Assembly (NCBI GenBank): GCA_958295665.1
Contig: OY282560.1
Coordinates: forward strand, 52,266,333 to 52,330,332
Length of the DNA: 64,000 bases
Source: Tipula vernalis
Lineage: Eukaryota; Arthropoda; Insecta; Diptera; Tipulidae
Direction of reading: 5' to 3'
A program made the translations under genes and the position numbers. This document shows positions 54,598 through 64,000 of the stretch, one piece after another. Position 1 is the first letter of the stretch. Each line of letters opens with the position of its first letter. A model generated the notes under the pieces. It saw nothing but the letters and a program-made list of their open reading frames with translations. It ran no database searches and had not been told where the DNA came from.

Positions 54598-55240
54598 ATG
54601 TTAAAACAAGTTAATAATAATAAGGATGGTGACGCTCCCACCGCAGAGGCCCCACCGTCAAAGAGAATCCGCTCGGATGAGGGTACTCCACCGGCACAAA
54701 AAGAGGCCAGGGGAGAAGAATCTGTCCCGACGGTCTCGGGTTCTGCGGTCCGGTCTGGAGTTACCTTCAGGCAGGCTGCGGAGTCGGAGATCGTTGGGAT
54801 CTTGCCCTCTGGTTTTCGCGAGGTTGTCCTCACTGGAGAGCAGCTTAAGGCTGTCCAGGAAGGCATCCTAGATAAGGTGTTAGAGCAAGAGGCCAAGGAG
54901 CTTAAACCACGGTCGCCGAGACCCAAGTGGTCAAGCCTCTGGAGGCTGCGGTAGCGGCACCTGTAGCTAAGACCACCGGGGTGACCGCCCTCTCCAGGAG
55001 ACAGGTGAAGAGAAGGCGGGAAAGAGAGAAGAAGGCGTCAAGGGTTCGACGGGGGAAGGCCTCACAAGGGCCCAAACCGCGCAAGCCACTGGTGAGGCCT
55101 GGAGGCTCTGAGACAGCGGGGGCCAGCAGAACAGCGATGGATGACACTGGTCAGCCATCGGCCGGACAAAAAAGTATGCGGGTGATGGCGGTGCGGAAAA
55201 GGAGGGTGAGCAGGGCATTCAGAAGGGGCCTTCGAAAAAA
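54598..55240 (+). pseudogene. L2 ORF1 protein, N-terminal and basic parts
   Basis: Starts MLKQVNNNKDGDAPTAEAPP 117 bp after the conserved UTR block. The first frame (118 codons) contains VTFRQAAESEIVGILPSGF and a helical AVQEGILDKVLEQEAKELK; it stops at 54954. The other frame, open from 54927, continues with a very basic region (LSRRQVKRRREREKKASRV, GKASQGPKPRKP) up to the ORF2 start. This looks like one ORF1 broken by a frameshift near 54930. The DUF4780-like domain present in the L1 ORF1 is not visible, so the C-terminal half seems to be deleted or replaced in this copy. Confidence 0.6.
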
Positions 55241-55531
55241 TGAAAGCATACATCGCCTGCCTGCAGATAAACCTGCATCATGCAAAGGCGTCTTCGGACG
55301 TCCGTTGTCGTAGGTGTATCTGCCAAAACATTGGCATGGCTCTAATCCAGGAGCCATGGCTGATTGGTAACCAGATTAGAGGTATACCAAATCAAGTGGG
55401 TAAGTTAATTTATCATAACGGAACTCAGAGTACAAGAGCGGCCTTGTTGGCCAGTTCGCAAATTAATTTTATTCCAATTTCAGAGTTCATCTCCAGGGAC
55501 TTGGTTGCAGTAATGGTAGAGGTTAGTTTTT
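55240..55531 (+). pseudogene. L2 ORF2 endonuclease, N-terminal part (before nested insertion)
   Basis: ORF2 starts MKAYIACLQINLHHAKASSD: QINLHHAKAS is the conserved first motif of R1-type endonucleases (catalytic Asn). The second motif MALIQEPWL carries the catalytic Glu. IRGIPNQVGKLIYH and TRAALLASSQINFIPISEF follow, then SRDLVAVMVEV, after which the nested element begins at about 55532. The domain resumes at 56571. The R1-type start supports the R1/LOA assignment for this family. Confidence 0.83.
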
Positions 55532-56569
55532 ACCCTACCATAGGAATGCCTTCCGACTGTATGCCAGCTAAACTGGACTTCCACAAACCATTCTGTGTTA
55601 GGTTACCTGACCGGGATGTGTGGAGGGCAGGTGGACCATCATTTGAGCTAGGGTCCATGGTATGGTTTACAGATGGATCAAAAACGGAAGATGGGGCGGG
55701 GATAGGAATACACGGGAATGGCACTACTCTCTCGAAGTCCTTGGGTACCAATGCTACTGTTTTTCAAGCAGAAGTACATGCTATAGAACTTTGCACTAGG
55801 ATAGGCATAGCAAAAGGCCTAAACGATGCCAAGATTTATATTGTATCAGACAGCCAATCAGCCTTAAAAGCTCATAGGTCTTGTACCGTTGAGTCAAGGC
55901 TGGTATGGGATTGTCTGAAGGTTATTAAACATCTGGCAGGCTCAAATAAGGTAACACTTATGTGGGTGCCAGGTCATACTGGAATCGAAGGAAACGAGGC
56001 AGCTGATGGCCTCGCCCGTGAGGGTTCTGCCTCTCCATTTTTTGGACCAGAACCCTTCTGCGGTGTCACTAAGGGACACCTTAGAGCAGCGGTAAAACGC
56101 TGGGAGGCTGTTCAAAAGTCCTCCTACTGGCGCAGAATTCCAGGTTTACGGCAGGCGAAAAAATTTATATCACCTTCGTCTGTCAGGGTTAAGGAGTGTC
56201 TTGAACTTAGGAAACCTGAGTTGAGGCTGCTTACTGGCTTCCTCACAGGTCATGTCCCCAAGGTATCACCTTAAGAAGATGGGCCTAAGTACGACAGATG
56301 GATGCCGCTTCTGCGTTCTGGAAGCGGAATCAGCGGAACATGTTCTGTGCATGCCCAGCCATTTTCCAGCAAAGACTGCAGCATATAGGAGGGAGAACAA
56401 TGAGCCCGGATAGTGTGTATCTTGTACGGGCCAGTAGTATTGTCAGATTCATTAAGAGCCTGAATATTGACTGGAAGGATAATTAAGTAGGGTCCAGCAC
56501 AATAGATCTTTTAGGTCGCGGTGCGAGGTGGCTTATCGCCCACATGGCCCTCCAGTAAATAATAATAAT
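55532..56569 (+). mobile_element. Nested 5'-truncated copy of the same family (RNase H to tail)
   Basis: The inserted sequence starts within the RT-RNase H linker (ACCCTACCATAGGAATGCC, also at 58949 of the host element) and continues to the 3' UTR and a (TAA)n tail (56556-56571). The host endonuclease frame is duplicated at the borders: AATGGTAGAGGTT (55512-55524) and AATGGTGGAGGTT (56570-56582), a target-site duplication with one mismatch, plus a few extra bases (AGTTTTT) at the 5' junction. It proves that the family moved into its own copies. Confidence 0.85.
55534..56486 (+). pseudogene. RNase H and Cys/His C-terminus of the nested copy
   Basis: The RNase H is complete: MVWFTDGSKTEDGAGIGI (Asp), VFQAEVHAIELCTR (Glu), IYIVSDSQSALKA (Asp) and VTLMWVPGHTGIEGNEAADG (last Asp in GNEAAD). 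After a frame change near 56260 the C-terminal domain reads KKMGLSTTDGCRFCVLEAES and AEHVLC, the C..C...H...C motif, broken by a small deletion. The frame ends at 56486 with SSIVRFIKSLNIDWKDN, the family's usual C-terminus. This copy retains the part of RNase H that the surrounding element has lost. Confidence 0.85.
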
Positions 56570-56570
56570 A

Positions 56571-57700
56571 ATGGTGGAGGTTCTGGGTGAAAGAGGCAGA
56601 CAGGAGGCTATAATGGCCTCCGCCTACTTTCCTGGATACTCAGAGTTAATACCTCCACTTGACGTCAGGCAAACGCAATGGGCTGGCCTACCTGATAGGA
56701 TGCGATGCAAATGCACACCACACGGTGTGGAGTAGCACGGACATCAATAACAAGGGTGAGTACCTTTTTGAATTTCTGATCTCAAATAATGTAGACATTG
56801 TCAATAGGGGAAGGAAACCTACTTTTGTAAATGCGATTAGGCAGAGGTCCTAGATTTGACACTTGCTAGTCCGCATTTCAGCGACTTGGTCAAAAACTGG
56901 CATTTGTCTGAAGAGGCTTCACTATCAGATTACTTGCACATCAGATTCGATTTGGCGGCTGAGACCACGCAGCGGCAGGAAGTCAGAATTCCAAAACTGA
57001 CCGACTGGGAATCTTATAGAGTCTCACTCGAATCAGAAATGCCCTCAGTTGTGGGGAACATGGAGTCTCCAGAGGGTTTGGACATCTGTTCAAACCAGCT
57101 GCATAATTCTATACACTTGGCTTACGAGAACAGCTGCCCGGTTAAGCGAAGAGAGTCCACAAAGATGGTCCCTTGGTGGAACGGGACGCTGGCTTAACTG
57201 AGGAAAAAATCGAGAAGATTATTCAACAAGGCTAAACGCAGCGGTGAATGGGGCGAGTATAAGATGGCCTTGACGGAATATAATCTCGAACTAAGAAGAC
57301 CTAAAAGGGCTACCTGGAGGAATTTCTGTGAGGGAATCAATGAATTGCCCTCTGCAGCTCGTCTCCAGAAAGTCCTTTCCAGGGATCATTCAAATGGTTT
57401 AGGATTTCTTCAGAAGCAAGATGGGAGGTTCACTGAAAACCGGAAGGAAACCTTAGAGGTACTGCTAGAGACCCACTTTCCGGATTCAGTAGTGGTAGGA
57501 GCCCAAGAGGGCTCGCATGATCCCTCAAGTGAGGTGGCCTATGCGCCTCACAGTAGGATCTGGAGTCTCTCTGGGAAAATTTTCACACCCAGCAAGGTGC
57601 GATGCGATGGGCTATTGGGTCTTACAAACCTTTCAAATCCGCTGGAGGGGATGGTATCTCTCCAGCTTTACTTCAAAAAGGTATTGAGGAAATACTCCCC
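56571..57700 (+). pseudogene. L2 ORF2 endonuclease, C-terminal part and linker
   Basis: The endonuclease resumes with VEVLGERGRQEAIMASAYFP, a frameshift near 56660, then LIGCDANAHHTVWSSTDIN (GD.NAHH motif; here CDANAHH) and KGEYLFEFLISNNVDIVNRG. After another break near 56850 comes DLTLASP and EEASLSDYLHIRFDL, where the catalytic His of the SDH motif is Tyr. The linker (57264-57707) includes RRPKRATWRNFCEGINELPS and LQKVLSRDHSNGLGF. A TAA at about 57196 and frameshifts near 57600 add to the damage. Confidence 0.82.
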
Positions 57701-58960
57701 AGCTTGATCCAGATGTTTCGGGCAAGTAATGCTTTGAACTATATTCCGAAACTGTGGAGGAAAGTAAATGTGGTCTTTATACCAAAGGGTCCAGACACCC
57801 AGGCCAGGGCATATCGGCCAATTAGCCTCACATCGTTTCTATTGAAAACGATGGAAAAAATCCTGGACTATCAAATAAGAAGTGAGGTCCTTGGAAAAAA
57901 TCCGCTGCATCGGGACCAGTTTGCGTATCAAACTGGTAAATCCACGGTGATGACCCTTAGCGGTCTAGTCACGAGGATTGATAAAGCAGTGACATATAAA
58001 GAAATTGCCCTTTGTGCCTTTGTGGACATTGAGGGGGCGTTTGAAAATACCTCCTATGGATCTATAGAGAGGGCAGCACTGGGAAAATGGGTTCCGCTTT
58101 CTAAAATTAGGTGGATCCGTTCCATGCTGGAACATAGTGAGATTACTGCCAGACTATGTGGCGAGTCAGTAACCATCAAGGCCGTAAAGGGCTGTCCCCA
58201 AGGAGGCGTACTATCTCCTCTTTTGTGGTCATTGGTTATTGACGGACTACTGGTACTTCTGAGTAGCCATGGGTTTGATGTCCAGGGCTATGCGGATGAT
58301 GTGGCTATCATAATCACAGGCAAGTTTGATGAGGTCATTTCTGATCGCATGCAAAATGCACTCAATATAATATGGCGGTGGTGTTACCAGGAAGGACTCA
58401 ATGGCAATCCAAGCAAAACTGTCATTGTTCCTTTTACGAGGAGGAAAAAGCTTGCGCTTACAGCTCCCTCGTTAAACGGTACTACTGTGCCTTTTTCCAG
58501 CGAGGTTAAATATCTAGGGGTTATCCTAGATCAACAACTGAACTGGAACCAACATTTGTTGAAAATTCAAAATAGAGTCACCAAGGCTTTCTGGGCATGT
58601 CAAAGACTCTATGGGCGTACTTGGGGACTACAACCAAAAATGATCTACTGGTCATTTCTTACAATCATTAGGCCTATGGTCACCTATGCATCGGTTATAT
58701 GGTGGCCTAAAACTGAGCAGAAGGCAACGCAAACCTTATTGAATAAGGTTCAGCGTGTAGCTTGCATCGGTGTTACGGGCTCAATGAAGTCATGTCCAAC
58801 CGCGGCGGTGGAGACACTTCTAGGACTGACACCATTACACCTGCATATTAAAAAGGATGCTGCAATTATGGCCCTGAAAATGCAGGCGGAAGGAAATATA
58901 AAACCAGGCAATATGGTGGGTCATCTGGAAATCCTAATCTGGAGACAGACCCTACCATAG
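57602..58960 (+). pseudogene. L2 ORF2 reverse transcriptase (452-codon open frame)
   Basis: The longest open frame in the window. RT motifs in order: GSYKPFKSAGGDGISPALLQ (residues 6-25), LWRKVNVVFIPKG, YRPISLTSFLLKTMEKILDY, HRDQFAYQTGKSTVMTLS, CAFVDIEGAFENTSYGSI (first Asp), KAVKGCPQGGVLSPLLWSLV, VQGYADDVAIIITGKF (YADD active site), VKYLGVILDQQLNWNQH (thumb), MVTYASVIWWPKTE. All polymerase residues are present and the domain has no stop. The start Met is internal: the true ORF2 begins at 55240. The frame ends by a frameshift near 58945; the correct continuation is PTIGMPSDCMPAKLD in the next frame. Confidence 0.9.
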
Positions 58961-59522
58961 GAATGCCTTCCGACTGTATGCCAGCTAAACTGGACTTCCA
59001 CAAATCATTCTGTGTTAGGTTACCTGACCGGGATGTGTGGAGTGCAGGTGGACCATCCTTTGAGCGAGGGTCCATGGTATGGTTTACAGATGGATCAAAA
59101 ACGGAATATGAGGCGGGGATAGGAATACACGGGAGTGGCACTACCCTCTCGAAGTCCTTGGGTACCAATGCTACCGTTTTTCAAGCAGAAGTAAATGCTA
59201 TAGAACTTTGCGCTAGGATAGGCATAGCAAAAGGCCTAAACGATGCCAAGATTTATATTGTATCAGACAGATAATCGGCCTTAAAAGCTCTTAGGTCTTG
59301 TACCTTAAGAAGATGGGCCTAAGTACGACAGATGGATGCCGCTTCTGCGATCTGGAAGCGGTATCAGCGGAACATATTCTGTGCCATTGCCCAGCCATTT
59401 TCCAGCAAAGACTGCAACATCTAGGCGGGAGAACAATGAGCCCGGATAGTATGTATCTTATACCGGCCAGTAGTATTATCAGAATCATTAAGAGCTTGAA
59501 TATTGACTGGACGGATAATTAA
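58949..59522 (+). pseudogene. L2 ORF2 RNase H (deleted) and Cys/His C-terminus
   Basis: Reads MVWFTDGSKTEYEAGIGIHG (Asp) and VFQAEVNAIELCARIGIA (Glu), then IYIVSDR and a stop at 59272 where the nested copy has IVSDSQSALKA. About 30 bp later roughly 970 bp present in the nested copy are missing, including GHTGIEGNEAAD. The end (KKMGLSTTDGCRFCDLEAVS, AEHILCHCPAIFQQRLQHLG) retains the intact C..C...H...C motif and finishes SLNIDWTDN at 59522. Confidence 0.85.
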
Positions 59523-59618
59523 GTAGGGTCCAGCACAATAGATCTTATAGGTCGCGGTGGGAAGTGGCTTATCGCCCACATGGCCCTTCAATCAATAATA
59601 ATAATAATCTAACTTGAT

Positions 59619-61746
59619 CTTCTTCTCTTCACTTAAAACTAGTTTTTGCCAATTACAATGAGTTTTAAGGTCTGTCGCTACGAAGAATTGAAATTTATTG
59701 GAAATTGAACCGTTTAGCCTCACCTAATATGATTAATATTAATATGATTATTAATATTACTATTATCATAGCACTCGCAATAAAAAGAATAGCTACAACG
59801 AAAAGCACCGATGCGAGAAACCTTTCATTAGTCGTCTGGTGGTTAAAATTCAACGAGGCAAATGAGTATTTGTTATATCCTCAATATTTCATAAATTTAC
59901 TATATATGGTACAAACAAGTACGCTTCTTTTGTCTTCACTTTATTGGCAATGTATATCCAAGCTACGTAAAAGTGCAATTATTGATTTTATTATGCTATT
60001 TATTAAACGTAGTACGTATTAAATAGGGCAACGATAATATTGAATTCTGCAACATATTGGAGGTGGAGAATATTCAAAGTGGCATCGATCATATCAATAA
60101 GCTAGAATTTCTAACAAATTAAGAAATCACTGCACAACAACTAAATTCTCTAAATAATGTTCTGATATTTAAAAAATCTGCATTCTTTAAATTTAAATCA
60201 AATTTCAATTCATAATTAATCATTCCATTAAACTTACGTTATAAACTCAATACGATAAATCTCCATTTCATTCATTATCAGCACAAAAAAAAACTATCCA
60301 TCCATCTCTCCAGAGAACAAAAATAAAATAAAATTCACTTTAATATTCATACTACAAATATAAAAACCATTCTTTGTGATTTGTGAAGTACCACCACCAC
60401 CACCACAACACCATCATCGTCTCCATCATCTCCAACATCACACCAGACCACCGTAGCAGATGAATCAAATAATGATGTTGCTTTGCTATATTCATTCGTT
60501 TTGTGTTTGGTTTTTCATTTTATTATTTTCCACTGTAAAGTATTCGGGTGGAAAAATTGTATTCCTTTTTTAGTTTACATCACAGAGCTTTTAACCTACT
60601 CAAAAATGAAAAAAAAAAAAAAAATCGTCTGCAAAATAAAAACCGGGGAAAGAGATTGTGGGCTTATTACAAAAGGTGTTTTCTTTTCATTTAAATTTCA
60701 AATACATAAACTACTGCTACCAAATTCATTTTATAAAAAACACTGAATTAATTTTCAGAAAATACAACACAAAAAAAAATTAATTAAACAAAATCCATCT
60801 TTCAAAAACATTTCCATTAAACGAAAATAATGTTTTTCAAAATTTTGAAATACAATTTTGTTTTATATAAATAATTATGAACACAACCCATCCAACATAA
60901 ATTACATAATTCAAAAATGATATATTTATGTTATTATATACTATATCATAATCCTGGGCGTAAAATTGGGAAATGACCTACTAAAAAATCGTATAGAGAT
61001 AATCCCTCTATGTATTTATACATGATAGTGATTTGTATAATAAAAGTAGAGTACGTGACGCACTTACAAGCAGATATTTTATGGAAGAGATTAAATCTAA
61101 TACTTTAATTAGAGTTTATCGTAATAAAAAAAATTAAAAAAAAAAAAAAGCAAATAATCTTTAATAATGAGATATCGAAAGCTCTTATTGGTGATTATTA
61201 AAAAAATACAAAAAAAAATGCAAGTTATTGGAAAAATTTTAAAGCTTGCATATCAAAATTTTGCAATATGTTTTTCTAGTTTCCATAATAAAAATAACAA
61301 AAAAAAAAAATGAACCGAAGGAGAAAATCATTAAAAATGAAATAGTGAAGCATAATGTTGAGATGCTTTTCTTATCTTTGGAAAATATATATATAAAAAA
61401 AAAAGTCTTATGGGAATGAATAGGAAATTCAGAATGGTTCATTATCCGATTAAACGATTTTCAGTTGGCAAAATTTGTTACACAATGTTTCGTCAGACAG
61501 ACATAATACGATGTCGATTTTATGTAGTCGAATTAAAGAGAATACGGTGATATACACCTAGTGTTACACTTCAGTAAGTCACCTTAAATAAAATTTATAA
61601 ATTTATTTTAATTGGATTGAATTATTCGTAAGAAATATTTTTATTCAAAATTTTGTGAACTAAGAATTTCCTGTTTCGCACTACCTAGTGTTATTATTTA
61701 TGGTACAATAGTTCAATAATTAATTGACCCACTTTCAATTCCACTG
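59619..61746. other. AT-rich DNA without recognised gene
   Basis: The 105-codon frame at 59705-60022 has no recognisable domain. A CCA/CAT-rich short repeat lies at 60390-60450. A-runs are frequent. Nothing else recognised. Confidence 0.45.
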
Positions 61747-62629
61747 ATATCTAACATTTTTCAATTAGTTTGAACGAAAAATTGTGTGGAACCTATTGTG
61801 CTCAAATTTTATAACTTTAGAGTAATAAAACGTGTGGAATTTATTTTCAGTGCTAATTCGTTAATGGTAAAACGCAAAAGTTCAGGCAAATGTACTGCAT
61901 ATGTTTGAATGTTGGTTAAAAAAACATTTAGTGGAACGTGTTTTTAATACTGAAATTTTTTTGCGAACGATAAACTAAAATTTGTGGAACTTGTGTATAT
62001 ACATTGATAATTTAATCATGATACAACAAAAACAATCAATATCTAACATTTTTCAATTAGTTTGAACGAAAAATTGTGTGGAACCTATTGTGCTCAAATT
62101 TTATAACTTTAGAGTAATAAAACGTGTGGAATTTATTATTTTCAGTGTTAATTCGTTAATGGTAAAACGCAAAAGTTCAGGAAAAAAATGTACTGCATAT
62201 GTTTGAATGTTTGCTAAAAAAACATTTAGTGGAACGTGTTTTTAATACTGAAATTTTTTGCGAACGATAAAATAAAATTTGTGGAACTTGTGTATATTCA
62301 TTGATAATTTAATCATGATACAACAAAAACAATCAATATCTAACATTTTTCAATTAGTTTGAACGAAAAATTGTGTGGAACCTATTGTGCTCAAATTTTA
62401 TAACTATAGAGTAATAAAACGTGTGAAATTTATTTTCAGTGCTAATTCGTTAATGGTAAAACGCAAAAGTTCAGGGAAAAAAATGTACTGCATATGTTTG
62501 AAAGTTTGTTAAAAAAACATTTAGTGGAACGTGTTTTTAATACTGAAATTTTTTGCGAAAGATAAAATAAAATTTGTGGAACTTGTGTATATTCATTGAT
62601 AATTTAATCATGATACAACAAAAAAAACA
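61747..62629. repeat. Three tandem copies of a 292-297-bp unit
   Basis: ATATCTAACATTTTTCAATT recurs at 61747, 62039 and 62336. The copies are near-identical with small indels in A/T runs. Within each unit a GTGGAA-type motif occurs four times (TGTGTGGAACC, CGTGTGGAATT, TAGTGGAACGTG, TTGTGGAACTTG), so the unit itself may have grown from shorter repeats. No coding frame. Confidence 0.93.
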
Positions 62630-63454
62630 GAATTGATCAACTGCAACCAAGTCACACAGTTTCCTGATAGAATTTTGCTATATATGGAACCCCAAGGGAC
62701 GTGTCGTCAGTTTTGGATTATTTGGTGATGTGATAAAATTATCGAAATATAGAAGTATTCAATTTTTCTTTTATTAATTACGTGGACCATTACGTTAAGT
62801 GGAGTGTATGGAAATTGTACGGTCAGTCCCAAACGGTGGTCACCTCGACCACAATAAAGATTCAACCTTCACACGTACAAAAAAAATAAACGGAAGAAAA
62901 GTGCATTAGCGAAATTCTTTTCATGAATAGTAATTCTTGTGTAATATATAGATTAGAACACGCTGCACTCAGTATTTCCAAAATTCTTTTATACATTTTC
63001 TGAATGCGACAAATTATTAAATACGATCGCTGAATATTAAACAACAACAACAAAAATGTGGGCATACGTGTTTCAAAAAGCATATACATTCTGTTCGAGT
63101 GTACTTTAATCATGGTCATATCTCAATCCCCTCCCCCCCCATAAGCCCCCCCCCCCACTCCCTTATATGATTATCTAATAGGCCTTTGTGTATGCTTTAA
63201 TCTTGCATATCCGCTAAAATTTCTATGTCTAAGAAAATCGATATCTCCTCTTTCTTCTATGATTTAGTAGGCCTAAGTGTTTTCTTTAATCTTGCATATC
63301 CGCTAAAATTACTTATTGGGTATAAGAAAATCGAGTTAAGGAAAATCAATATCTCAAAACTTTCTTCTATCGGCAAATATCTCACTATGATTTTCTGATA
63401 GATTTTCTGAACGATAAAACCATCAAAATGTGAATTCGGAGTGTAAGGTACTCC
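62630..63454. repeat. AT-rich DNA with a poly-C run and a 90-bp tandem dimer
   Basis: C-rich run at 63127-63163. At 63176-63370 a unit of about 90 bp is duplicated: CTTTAATCTTGCATATCCGC occurs at 63195 and 63284, each preceded by TAGGCCT. No gene recognised. Confidence 0.6.
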
Positions 63455-63625
63455 CCTGGTTAATGGAGGTGGAGACGGTTAATTATTACCATCGCTTTAT
63501 TTCTAGTTTGGCCGAACACTTATGTCAAATACATGAACAATTTCGTTCCTATAACAAAGTCAGTCAGAAAGCGCAGATTCAGTTACCGTCTGAATGAAAG
63601 GAAGCTTTTGTGAAAACAACAATTC
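63455..63625 (+). pseudogene. Scrap of gypsy pol (end of RT / start of RNase H)
   Basis: The plus strand reads EVETVNYYHRFISSLAEHL, then KVSQKAQIQLPSE, a TGA, and KEAFVKTT. VNYYHRFIP..A..L.P and .W..E...AF...K are the conserved connection between RT and RNase H in Ty3/gypsy elements. Only about 57 codons are left and no other part of the element is next to it; it abuts a mariner fragment on the opposite strand. Confidence 0.75.
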
Positions 63626-64000
63626 GCACATGGTTTTCCGACGTTCCATGTCCCTTTCTTTCAATTTGTGTGGCACCCAATTTCCCAGTTTCTGAACCAA
63701 TCACATTGTCGTTGAGAAACATTGTTGGGTAATATTCAACTCTTCTACCAATTGTTTTTCAGTCTGACAAGGGTCCACATCAAGCAATTCTTCCAATTCT
63801 GTATCTTCAAATTTTCTTGGTCTGCCTTCATGTTCTTTGTCTCTTACGTGAAAATCACCAACTTTGAATCGTTGAAACCACTCTTTGTATGTTGTTTTCG
63901 ATGGAGCATGTTCACCGTAAACTTCCACAAGCAAACGATTTGTTTTCGCTGCACTTTTCTTCAACAAAAAATAATGAAGTAAAACTTCCCGCATATGTTG
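63622..64000 (-). pseudogene. mariner transposase N-terminal part
   Basis: Mariner transposases bind the element ends through an N-terminal helix-turn-helix domain. The frame from 63994 reads REVLLHYFLLKKSAAKTNRL, VYGEHAPSKTTYKEWFQRFK, DKEHEGRPRKFEDTELEELL and QTEKQLVEELNITQQ, the two helix-turn-helix units joined by a GRP.K-type hook. A TGA at 63703-63701 interrupts it, and the same frame goes on with VQKLGNWVPHKLKERDMERR (WVPH.L motif) and CELLF before it is cut. The DDD catalytic domain is absent. The element is truncated on its right by the window edge. Confidence 0.9.

Larger units (their letters stand above)
53584..59606 (+). mobile_element. R1/LOA-type non-LTR retrotransposon (L2), near full length with nested insertions
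   Basis: The element is flanked by the 12-bp duplication ATCTAACTTGAT (53572-53583 and 59607-59618) and ends in a (TAA)n tail, so the whole 6-kb block is one insertion event plus later changes. It has a 5' UTR, an ORF1, and an ORF2 with endonuclease, RT, RNase H and a Cys/His domain. It is interrupted by a 557-bp foreign segment in the 5' UTR (53922-54478) and by a truncated relative inside the endonuclease (55532-56569). Part of RNase H is deleted near 59300. Confidence 0.9.

Noticed and set aside
59705..60022. 105-codon plus-strand frame, hydrophobic N-terminus
   Set aside because: The Ile/Met-rich start comes from an ATTATT-type simple repeat; no family recognised.

Overview
This window looks like repeat-rich, strongly AT-biased intergenic DNA from an insect, most likely a fly. 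I found no convincing single-copy host gene, no tRNA or rRNA gene and no CRISPR array. Every coding region I can name is a transposable element (TE) or the remains of one. The mix of Jockey-type and R1/LOA-type non-LTR elements, Bel-Pao and Ty3/gypsy LTR elements, mariner/Tc1 remains and a TTAA-flanked piggyBac-like MITE is typical of insects. The species cannot be fixed from the sequence.

Layout, left to right. 1-1990: Jockey-type element (minus), with its two ORFs overlapping in an ATGA. 2171-2960: a 16-bp minisatellite and CAT/CAC-rich DNA. 3086-4203: a GC-rich block ending in an LTR-like sequence. 4691-5675: a dispersed repeat (R) and a MITE-like element. 5881-9400: Bel-Pao pol (minus), meeting a second Bel-Pao remnant head-to-head (9420-11190, plus). 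12309-12632: a perfect 324-bp palindrome. 15421-15790: a short repeat cluster. 15860-18480: a third Bel-Pao remnant. 18885-21200: two copies of R bracketing nine copies of a 159-bp satellite. 24594-25602: a Tc1-like element with inverted repeats and a small MITE. 26700-29153: ORF1 of a DUF4780-type non-LTR element, then an internally deleted relative. 29156-33155: the most complete Bel-Pao element (gag knuckles to integrase, minus).

35800-42430 is a field of degenerate repeats split by a 5'-truncated R1/LOA-type element (37251-40468, 12-bp target duplication), itself split by a 414-bp solo LTR with a 4-bp target duplication. 45397-49821 is a gypsy element with one LTR. 50577-52139 holds a short dimer repeat, a piggyBac-type MITE and a second MITE. 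53584-59606 is a nearly full-length non-LTR element with a 12-bp target duplication, containing a nested truncated relative and a 557-bp foreign insertion. 61747-62629 is a 295-bp unit in three tandem copies. The right edge has a scrap of gypsy pol fused to a mariner transposase fragment.

The elements relate to each other mainly by nesting, which gives a relative order of insertion. Most ORFs carry stops and frameshifts and are probably inactive. The most interesting points are a 5'-UTR hairpin that keeps its pairing through compensatory changes in three related non-LTR copies, a hairpin directly after the ORF1 stop of the same lineage, the large perfect palindrome, the repeat-satellite-repeat composite, and the telomere-like (AACCT)n tail of the R1/LOA-type element. 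All family names rest on motif recognition by eye.
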